From Mucilaginibacter sp. (GTDB lineage: Bacteria; Bacteroidota; Bacteroidia; Sphingobacteriales; Sphingobacteriaceae): a stretch of 36,024 bases of DNA. A model generated the notes under the pieces. That model was not told where the DNA came from. It searched no databases and was given only the letters and a program-made list of their open reading frames with translations. The position numbers were made by a program, and so were the translations under genes. Shown here in pieces: positions 1-5,831 of this stretch. Positions within the stretch are counted from its first letter, which is position 1, and each line of letters begins with the position of its first letter. The stretch covers positions 1-36,024 of the forward strand of contig NZ_JAQBOC010000053.1 of assembly GCF_028288225.1 (NCBI RefSeq), in the 5' to 3' direction.

Positions 1-417
1 ATCAATATAAGGTATCAGTTCTTTTTCGACAAAAGACATAAATTTATCACCATTTCCAACAACATTAGGCAATTCTTTATCCGTACCGGTTGTGAGTTCG
101 CTTAAGCGTTCTATAGGCACAATGCCAACTACAATCATTGGCGGACAAAGGCTTGATTCTTCCATGTGCTCCGTGATACTTACAACGGTGTTGAAATTTT
201 CACTGCCATCCAGCACATATACTACAGGATAATGTCCTCTGTCCTTAATTTTATTCCCTCCATTGCTGTTAGGAATATGTATCCAAATTTTACGTTGCTG
301 GCTCAATATCTTTGAAGGAATTGTCTCCTCAAATCCCGTGGTAAAGGGGCTATTTTCCTGTGCATTGACAAAAAAAGAAATTAATAGGAAGATAATAGAA
401 AAGAAAAAAAATTTCAT
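1..417 (-). CDS. Secreted esterase (PF00756 type), N-terminal part, cut by window edge
   Basis: Reading the minus strand from an ATG at 417-415 gives 139 open codons that run off the left end of the window. The protein begins with MKFFFFSIIFLLISFFVNAQ, a clear Sec signal peptide with cleavage likely after NAQ. Next comes RKIWIHIPNS, then PVVYVLDGSENF, then PPMIVVGIVP, and finally GDKFMSFVEKELIPYID. This series is the N-terminal half of the Fes/IroE/esterase D group of alpha/beta hydrolases (PF00756). The nucleophile elbow, acid and histidine would lie outside the window, so activity cannot be judged. A periplasmic or extracellular acyl-ester hydrolase is the inference. A second, only distantly similar esterase of the same superfamily sits at 4500-5621. 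Confidence 0.85.
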   Translation of the reverse strand, partial: MKFFFFSIIFLLISFFVNAQENSPFTTGFEETIPSKILSQQRKIWIHIPNSNGGNKIKDRGHYPVVYVLDGSENFNTVVSITEHMEESSLCPPMIVVGIVPIERLSELTTGTDKELPNVVGNGDKFMSFVEKELIPYID

Positions 418-642
418 AGAATTATTTGGTGATAAAGTTGAATAAATTATTGGTGGTAAAGTTAAACAAATAGTGCTTCATGAGGGGTTTAGATACTTAT
501 TTAAGCAGAGTAACCGGCGTGTCTGGTCAAAAGGCTCCCGCAGGCACTTTTGGCATAGCTCCCGATTATGAGAACATCTCGAAGACTACGCTTGACGCTA
601 TGTCGGGCCGCAAGCAGTAATACGCTTAAGTTAAGAAAATTA

Positions 643-726
643 AATAATGAACACCGAATTTTGAATATCGAATAATGAAGTAAGAACCTTCGGCGTTCGA
701 TATTCAAAATTCATTATTCGATATTC
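643..726. repeat. Intergenic stem-loop with quasi-tandem arms (element A)
   Basis: Positions 656-672 (GAATTTTGAATATCGAA) are perfectly complementary to 696-712 across a 23-base loop. The stem is extended by AATAATGAA at 643-651 facing TTCATTATT at 710-718. The right arm repeats its own unit, since TTCGATATTC occurs at 696 and again near 717. The element lies downstream of the minus-strand CPCC gene, inside the 520-base gene-free stretch 418-937. Apart from this and the direct repeat at 782-932, I see no gene or promoter in that stretch. Confidence 0.75.
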
Positions 727-781
727 TTTTTGTTACTTTTCTTTAAAGATCTTCCGTCCCCGAAACCATTATTACATACGG

Positions 782-932
782 AATAATAGCTTCTGCCTTT
801 TAATTTAAGCGGGACGCTTAAATTATTATATGTCCAAGTGAGACACTTAGACAGGCGGGAATAATAGCTGCCTTTTAATTTACGGGACGCTTAAATTGTT
901 ACGTGTCCAAGTGAGGCACTTAGGCAGGCGGG
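782..932. repeat. Two head-to-tail copies of a ~75-bp repeat with internal palindromes
   Basis: Copy 1 is 782-859 (78 bases) and copy 2 is 860-932 (73 bases). By eye they differ by five substitutions and two small deletions (3 and 2 bases). Each copy has a TTTAAGC/GCTTAAA palindrome: in copy 1, TAATTTAAGC at 801-810 pairs perfectly with 816-825 around GGGAC, and in copy 2 the left arm is shortened. Each copy also has an AAGTG..CACTT palindrome and ends in CAGGCGGG. The second copy ends six bases before the stop codon of the minus-strand CPCC gene, so the pair may form its 3' end. Confidence 0.8.
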
Positions 933-937
933 TTGAT

Positions 938-1546
938 TTATTTTGATTTTTTTGATAGATACCCGGCATATTTAACAGCATCCTCAAATGGCGTTGCTGG
1001 TTGAACATCAGCCGCATCAAAATTAAAAACTTTGTGCCGCATCACTGATTTTTCAAATTGGAGCATCCTATCCGGATCGCAATAACTTTGGTATCCGTCG
1101 CGGCTTAAGCCAAAGTTGTTAAAATTTTGTTTCGCTTCAAATAATGTCATGTGATTAGGGCCACTCATTTTATTCAATTCGGTAACTCCATCATCTTCCC
1201 AAAAACACACAGCACAAATTTCCCACCCAATTCCTTGTAATGTTTTATAGCCACAACAAACGCAAGGCAATAATTTTCGGCCTTTGCCTTTCACTTCAAT
1301 AGTTGTTGGAAGTTGTTTTGATAAAAATGCCTGTAGGTAACTATTGGTAAAAAAACTAAATCTGTATTCGATACTTTTTCTTGCGTGATAATTGGCAATC
1401 TCAGGAGCTACATCGCCTGGTTCTAATGAAATCTCCGTTAAGGCGTTCTCAATTTCCGTTTTTCGCTCCTCTTCCGAATGGCCTAGAAATTTAAAAAATG
1501 ATGATAACGTGATTGCTTCTTTTCTTTGTAGGATCATTTGTGCCAT
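938..1546 (-). CDS. CPCC-family cysteine-rich protein
   Basis: The 202-residue protein has no signal peptide or membrane segment, so it is probably cytoplasmic. The N-terminal ~85 residues are charged and helical, and I do not recognise them. The C-terminal part carries LLPCVCCGYKTL (Cys 95, 97, 98), then WEICAVCFWEDDG (Cys 111, 114), then GPNHMTLFEAKQNFNNFG and a CDPD end. This is the pattern of the Cys_rich_CPCC family (PF14206), a putative zinc-ribbon-like domain of unknown function. The family's usual CPCC is CVCC here, so the proline is lost while the cysteines are kept. The ATG at 1546 was chosen; a TTG two codons upstream is also in frame. No neighbour suggests a role. Confidence 0.8.
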   Translation of the reverse strand: MAQMILQRKEAITLSSFFKFLGHSEEERKTEIENALTEISLEPGDVAPEIANYHARKSIEYRFSFFTNSYLQAFLSKQLPTTIEVKGKGRKLLPCVCCGYKTLQGIGWEICAVCFWEDDGVTELNKMSGPNHMTLFEAKQNFNNFGLSRDGYQSYCDPDRMLQFEKSVMRHKVFNFDAADVQPATPFEDAVKYAGYLSKKSK

Positions 1547-1643
1547 ATTCAAATATCATCTATTTTAATGATTTTATCCCTTAAGGTTATCTCGATTATT
1601 TAAAATTTGCCCCCAACGAGAATATGGAATACCTGATAACCCC

Positions 1644-1672
1644 GCTGTCCGAAGTCTCTGACTTCGGACAGC
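1644..1672. repeat. Dispersed hairpin, CGAAGTC-type, copy 1
   Basis: GCTGTCCGAAGTC at 1644-1656 and its exact complement at 1660-1672 form a 13-bp stem with a three-base TCT loop. A related but less perfect copy lies at 4341-4372, and both are preceded by CCCC or CCC. It lies downstream of the pirin gene and about 100 bases upstream of the CPCC gene. There is no T-run, so it is not an obvious intrinsic terminator. Confidence 0.75.
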
Positions 1673-1692
1673 CAAGGTTTTAATAATTTACC

Positions 1693-2559
1693 TTAAGCCA
1701 TTGATTTTACTTCTCCATATTTTCCAGCATAAAAATCACGGTAGGCATTTGCTATTTCGGCCTGTGAGTTCATCACAAAAGGACCTTCAGCTACTACGGG
1801 CTCTGTATATTCTTCTCCTCCAAATAATAGGATATCAATAGCAATCTGAGAAGGGTTTTTTATTTCAATTTCTCCGGCAACTTTGTCAAACTCAACAAAT
1901 TCGCCCGCCTGAAATTCGGTGTCGTTTAACATCACATTTTGTATGGGCAAAAAGGCCGCCACTTCCGTTTCATTTCCCATTGTTATTGAAAATTGTGTGC
2001 CTGCTTTCAATTGAATATGATACAAAAACTGCCTGGAATAATTGGGGATCTTCGAACTCAGGTCTTCATAGCTGCCAACAACTACTTTTAACCAGCCACT
2101 TTCATTTGGGAATGTTTTTTTGGGGATTTCGTTGGCTTGTACAGCTATATGAGCCGGTTTTTCGGCTTTGTTTTTCGCCGGTAGATTTATCCAAAATTGA
2201 AATCCCTGGATAAATTTACTCTCCGTTTGGGAGTCGTAATTTAAATTTTCATCGTGGATTATTCCATTACCTGCTTTCATCCACTGTGCGCCTCCCGAAC
2301 GAATTATCGCCTCATTTCCAGCACTGTCAAAATGCTCTACTTCGCCCTGAAGAATATAAGTTAATGTTGCAATGCCCCGGTGTGGATGGGCACCCGTGCC
2401 ATTTTTGGTTATTGTTTCTTTAACGGCGGGGCGAACATAATCGAGAAATACAAAAGGGCCAACTTTGTTAGCGTATCGATTAGGTAACATTCGCTGGATG
2501 GATAGCGGGCCTACAGCAGTACTATTACCTTTTGTTGAGAAACTTGTTTTCTTTTTCAT
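1693..2559 (-). CDS. Pirin family protein
   Basis: A bicupin of 288 residues from the chosen ATG, typical for the family. GPFVFLDYV is followed by GAHPHRGIATLTYIL and a second segment ending IIHDE. His58, His60, His102 and Glu104 match the four metal ligands known from human pirin and E. coli YhhW. Pirins bind iron, and several have quercetin 2,3-dioxygenase activity; the substrate here is unknown. The reading frame extends upstream to an ATG at 2598, but that codon is inside a strong hairpin and adds 13 residues that lack pirin character, so the ATG at 2559 is preferred. The gene follows the NmrA-like gene on the same strand with a ~90-base spacer, and the two probably form a pair. Confidence 0.9.
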   Translation of the reverse strand: MKKKTSFSTKGNSTAVGPLSIQRMLPNRYANKVGPFVFLDYVRPAVKETITKNGTGAHPHRGIATLTYILQGEVEHFDSAGNEAIIRSGGAQWMKAGNGIIHDENLNYDSQTESKFIQGFQFWINLPAKNKAEKPAHIAVQANEIPKKTFPNESGWLKVVVGSYEDLSSKIPNYSRQFLYHIQLKAGTQFSITMGNETEVAAFLPIQNVMLNDTEFQAGEFVEFDKVAGEIEIKNPSQIAIDILLFGGEEYTEPVVAEGPFVMNSQAEIANAYRDFYAGKYGEVKSMA

Positions 2560-2593
2560 CAGAATATAATTTGTTTTTAATGGAGATGAAGCT

Positions 2594-2638
2594 ATCATGA
2601 GCTATACTCATTTTGTTTTTTGAGTGGTAGCTCATGAT
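2594..2638. repeat. Strong inverted repeat between nmrA-like and pirin genes
   Basis: ATCATGAGCTA (2594-2604) is the exact complement of 2628-2638. The stem continues with ACTCA (2606-2610) facing TGAGT (2621-2625) around a T-rich loop. The hairpin fills the spacer just after the NmrA-like stop and covers the upstream candidate start of the pirin gene. It could act as a 3' end or processing site for the first gene, or as a translation-controlling leader for pirin. No T-run follows it on the minus strand. Confidence 0.8.
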
Positions 2639-2650
2639 GGTTTCATTTTC

Positions 2651-3529
2651 TCAATTGTTTTTACTCAGCCATTCCTGGAGCGTCACAAATTTGTGGGTGG
2701 CAGTTTCTTTTGCCAATTCAATTCGCGACGTTGAACCTGGGCCCATGTAAGTGTGTTTTTCAAAATACCCAAACATCTCGGCTAACTCTTTTGCCCCTTC
2801 AAAAAAAGTTGAAAATATTTCGACCGGCACCTGTGAAAAGGTGTACGCTTTGCCATTGGTTTTATAGGCTTCTATAATATCATTAAAGCTGTACAACCCA
2901 GTCGCCAGGGCAAGGTAATTGCCGTTTCCAACTTTTTCGGGTCGCAAAAATGCACCAGCGACTACTTTTCCGAGGTCATTAATGTCTGACATGTGAATCG
3001 CCTTTTTTGTTGGGTCAATCGGTAATGTCCAACCTGTTGTGCCATCTTGTTTTGGCTGCGGCCTCAGCATTCCAACAAGATTTTGAAAATAAAATGGAGG
3101 CTGAACAAATGTTGAATATTTAAACCCTGCACTTTTCACCAGATCGTCTACCTTAGCTTTGCCTGTAAAATGCGGTACGTCAAACGCCGCTTTACTAACG
3201 GCTTCCACATCAGGAAGTGTTGACCAAATAAAATGTTGCACTCCGGTTGCTTTTGCCGCTTCAATGGCATTTTTACCCTCGGTAATTTCGTCGGCGCCCT
3301 CCCAAAAGTTAGTTACCACAAATACACCATAAGCATTTGTAAAAGCATCTTTTAATGATTGCAAATCTTTTAGATCTGCATAAACTGCTTCATTTGCCTT
3401 GCCTGTATATTTTTCCGGATCACGGGTTATTGCTTTTACAAAAAAGGTTCCTTCATTTACAAGGGCATTTACAATGCCCTTACCTTGTGAGCCTGTTGCT
3501 CCAATTACTACTATTGTCTGCTTTTTCAT
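2651..3529 (-). CDS. NmrA-like NAD(P)-binding protein
   Basis: A soluble Rossmann-fold protein of 292 residues starting MKKQTIVVIGATGSQGKG. The GATGSQGKG dinucleotide loop at residues 10-18 is followed by AITRDPEKY, where the arginine would favour NADP, and YGVFVVTNFWEG. NmrA/HSCARG proteins (PF05368) are atypical short-chain dehydrogenases that usually sense the NADP(H) state or reduce quinone-like compounds. The catalytic Tyr-x-x-x-Lys of classical SDRs is not evident, which fits the family. It lies downstream of a terminator that closes the Crp/Fnr gene and upstream of pirin, another redox-linked family, so a shared stress or quinone role is possible but unproven. Confidence 0.9.
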   Translation of the reverse strand: MKKQTIVVIGATGSQGKGIVNALVNEGTFFVKAITRDPEKYTGKANEAVYADLKDLQSLKDAFTNAYGVFVVTNFWEGADEITEGKNAIEAAKATGVQHFIWSTLPDVEAVSKAAFDVPHFTGKAKVDDLVKSAGFKYSTFVQPPFYFQNLVGMLRPQPKQDGTTGWTLPIDPTKKAIHMSDINDLGKVVAGAFLRPEKVGNGNYLALATGLYSFNDIIEAYKTNGKAYTFSQVPVEIFSTFFEGAKELAEMFGYFEKHTYMGPGSTSRIELAKETATHKFVTLQEWLSKNN

Positions 3530-3590
3530 CTGTTTGTTTTATGATGTAAAATTGCAGTAACAGCACGCCCTGGAACGATGAGATATGATA

Positions 3591-3621
3591 AAAAAAACCG
3601 TTGACATTTGTCAACGGTTTT
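3591..3621 (-). terminator. Intrinsic terminator of the Crp/Fnr gene
   Basis: AAAACCGTTGACA (3594-3606) and its complement (3609-3621) form a 13-bp stem with almost no loop. Read on the minus strand the stem is followed by a run of eight T. It lies 27 bases past the stop of the regulator gene and should isolate it from the NmrA-like gene. Confidence 0.85.
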
Positions 3622-3647
3622 GCAAAATTAAAAGTCAAAATAGAATT

Positions 3648-4229
3648 TTATTTAATTGCTTGTTTTCTGATTCTGCTTAAAGTTTCTTTAGTTATGCCCA
3701 AAAAAGAAGCAATAAGGTGCTGGGGAAATCGCTGGATAAATTGAGGGTGGTTATCGGCAAATTCTTCATAGCGTTTTTCTGCTGTATTACTAATGGCAGA
3801 ATTCAATCTACGTTGAGAAACGATGAAACTTCTTTCGTCCATTAATCTTGTCATTTGTCTAAATGAAGGCACTTTTTCTATCAGATCCAGCATGTCTGCT
3901 ACTGTAGCAACGAGCAGTTGGGTATCTTCCCAGGCGTCAATATTATATTTCGATGGCGTAAGCATGACAGCACTTTCACGGTCGCTTGCCCAATAATTTT
4001 CAATGTATAACTGTACCATATGCTCCACACCTTTGTCATCTACACTGTATTGTCGCATAGCGCCTTTCACAATAAAACCAACATATTTACACACATTGCC
4101 TTCTTCTAAAAAGTATTGCTTTTTCCGGAGTTTTTTGGGGTGAAAAGCCGCTACAATTAACGCTTCTTCATCATTTGTAAGTGGCGAGGTAGCGCGTTGG
4201 TGGATGTAGTCTAAAAGGTTACCATGCAT
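3648..4229 (-). CDS. Crp/Fnr family transcriptional regulator
   Basis: 193 residues, the normal size for the Bacteroidota branch of this family. An N-terminal cyclic-nucleotide-binding-like beta roll (roughly residues 20-120) contains RKKQYFLEEGNVCKYVGFIVKG and MVQLYIENYWASD. The C-terminal winged helix has FPQHLIASFLGITKETLSRIRKQ-like sequence (about residues 168-192), with recognition helix TKETLSRIR. The Arg/Ser pair needed to bind cAMP is not obvious and there are no Fnr-type iron-sulfur cysteines, so the ligand is unknown. It lies immediately upstream of the NmrA-pirin pair on the same strand and could regulate it, although a terminator separates them. The start ATG at 4229 gives a compact N-terminus, MHGNLLDYIH. 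Confidence 0.9.
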   Translation of the reverse strand: MHGNLLDYIHQRATSPLTNDEEALIVAAFHPKKLRKKQYFLEEGNVCKYVGFIVKGAMRQYSVDDKGVEHMVQLYIENYWASDRESAVMLTPSKYNIDAWEDTQLLVATVADMLDLIEKVPSFRQMTRLMDERSFIVSQRRLNSAISNTAEKRYEEFADNHPQFIQRFPQHLIASFLGITKETLSRIRKQAIK

Positions 4230-4340
4230 TGATTTTGACGATTAAGTTAAACCAGTGTAAAGATAAAGAATGTTGTGTAATGTTAGTTCGCATGGCAAGG
4301 ATACATCAAGTTCATTAATGCGTAGGGCCAGTTTTTGAAC

Positions 4341-4372
4341 CCCCGCTGTACGAAGTCGCTGACTTCGCATAG
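4341..4372. repeat. Dispersed hairpin, CGAAGTC-type, copy 2
   Basis: CGAAGTC (4351-4357) and GACTTCG (4361-4367) form a perfect 7-bp stem around GCT. The flanks CCCCGCTGT and CATAG align with those of the element at 1641-1672 but no longer pair fully. The two copies are about 2.7 kb apart in different spacers, so this is a dispersed family in the host genome. Confidence 0.7.
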
Positions 4373-4380
4373 TAAATGTG

Positions 4381-4477
4381 GCTGATTATCAGTAACTTAC
4401 AAGTGTTAAATTATTATTTATCTGATAATCAGCGTGTTTCACAGCGTTCCGGGTGTTCCGCGTGTAAAATGGAACGC
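4381..4477. repeat. Nested inverted repeats downstream of the esterase gene
   Basis: GCTGATTATCAG (4381-4392) is exactly complementary to 4422-4433 across a 29-base AT-rich loop. Immediately after it, GCGTTCC (4444-4450) pairs with GGAACGC (4471-4477), and the interval repeats GTTCCG twice. Together with the hairpin at 4341-4372 these fill most of the 270-base spacer 4230-4499. The spacer holds no gene that I can see. Confidence 0.7.
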
Positions 4478-4499
4478 CTTAGTTAAGCAAAGTGCTTAA

Positions 4500-5621
4500 T
4501 CAATTCATACCCTTCGCCGGGCGATAATCTTTCCAAAGCCATTCCAGCGCTTCGGGAAGCGTTTGTTTTCTTACTTTATTATCAACATGCCGGGCGTTGC
4601 GAGCAAAAACAAACTGGTATGGATAGCCTTTTACGGCGAGGACTTTTGCCATATTTTCATTGGCAACCACCCAATCATGCATGTCGTCGCGCATTACGTT
4701 TGGATTAAAAAGGTCCTGGTCGCCAACCTCCATCCAGATCCGCAATGGTTTTAGCCGGCTTTTCGGGATCAGGTGTTCATGAAATTCCCAGGCGCCGTGC
4801 GGTGTTTTCGGGTTGTAGGGCCATTGTTGGTTTATGTAGGTACCTGAATAGGTGAGCACACGGTGATACAATTCCGGATGGTACCACGCCATAATCAGGG
4901 CGCATGATCCACCCGAACTGCCACCCATGGCAGCGCGACCGGCAGGGTCTTTTGTTAGTTTTACCTGGCACTTGCTTTCTACCAGCGGTAATATTTCATT
5001 TTCAACAAATTCTGCATATAGGCCGCTCATTGTATCATATTCCAAGCCCCGCTCGCTGCCCTGGGCATCACCGCTGCCGTTTCCAATAGAAATGGCGATC
5101 ATCGGCGGTACTTTGCCTTCGGCAATAAGGTTGTCTAATACCGTGAAAAGCAAATTGTCTGGCCCGTCCGCGCCAACTATGAACGGCGCTAAGTTGCCAG
5201 CGACATACTGTTTTGGAATATACACTGCCACCTGGCGGGTATAAGGAGCAGGATGGCTTGTAGTGACAATTAATTTAGCCGGGCTTACCGGATCTGCAGC
5301 GCCAAATGTATTTGGTTCCCGGGCAATGCCCGGATAAATTTTGCTGTCCCTGGAATCCATAGCAAAGCGGTATATGGTTCCCTGCGGCACGTTAGCCTGT
5401 AACATCGATTGCGATACAGGATCATGTGTGGGGCCGATAATAAAATTGCCATTAGAGTCGGGTGAAGGATTGGCGCCATCTGGTAATTCCGTGGCCGATA
5501 CATAACCAGGCGTATGCGGATCGCGGGTTGGTGGCTGGGCAATGGCTGGGTTTACACTCCATATCATGTTAAACAACACACAGCACGCTATGGTGCGACT
5601 AATTATTTTGGTTAGTTCCAT
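4500..5621 (-). CDS. Secreted esterase, alpha/beta hydrolase (PF00756)
   Basis: 373 residues with a signal peptide (about residues 1-28, ending NPAIAQ). The core runs from RQVAVYIPKQY and APFIVGADGPDN through MIAISIGNGSG to the nucleophile elbow AAMGGSSGGS, with Ser235 as the likely nucleophile. The acid is probably Asp301 in EVGDQDLF and the base His345 in ARHVD. The triad is therefore complete, and this is an exported member of the Fes/esterase D group. In Bacteroidota such enzymes are often feruloyl or acetyl-xylan esterases or siderophore esterases, but nothing nearby picks one; a GH29 fucosidase lies 13 kb away. It is a single gene whose 5' end diverges from the M16 peptidase. Confidence 0.9.
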   Translation of the reverse strand: MELTKIISRTIACCVLFNMIWSVNPAIAQPPTRDPHTPGYVSATELPDGANPSPDSNGNFIIGPTHDPVSQSMLQANVPQGTIYRFAMDSRDSKIYPGIAREPNTFGAADPVSPAKLIVTTSHPAPYTRQVAVYIPKQYVAGNLAPFIVGADGPDNLLFTVLDNLIAEGKVPPMIAISIGNGSGDAQGSERGLEYDTMSGLYAEFVENEILPLVESKCQVKLTKDPAGRAAMGGSSGGSCALIMAWYHPELYHRVLTYSGTYINQQWPYNPKTPHGAWEFHEHLIPKSRLKPLRIWMEVGDQDLFNPNVMRDDMHDWVVANENMAKVLAVKGYPYQFVFARNARHVDNKVRKQTLPEALEWLWKDYRPAKGMN

Positions 5622-5831
5622 TTATTTTGATTTAAGGCAGGTTGACTGGGATGCCTGTGTTTTAAATTTAGGTCTTATAAGCAAATATCGCAAATCAACC
5701 TGTCGACTTCTTCAATTCCTGCAAAAAAAAGATGGTTTGTAAATTAGTTGTAACCAAAAATAATCAACCATAACAATTTGTAACTAAGGCATTCGTTTTG
5801 CATCTTAGCGGAATATACCCTGAATTAAAAA

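Noticed and set aside
263..445. Plus-strand 60-residue frame
   Set aside because: It is antisense to the clear signal peptide and esterase segment read on the minus strand from 417 and has no domain or start signal of its own.
501..707. Minus-strand 68-residue frame with hydrophobic start
   Set aside because: It overlaps the inverted-repeat element A, has no family likeness and arises from repetitive spacer sequence.
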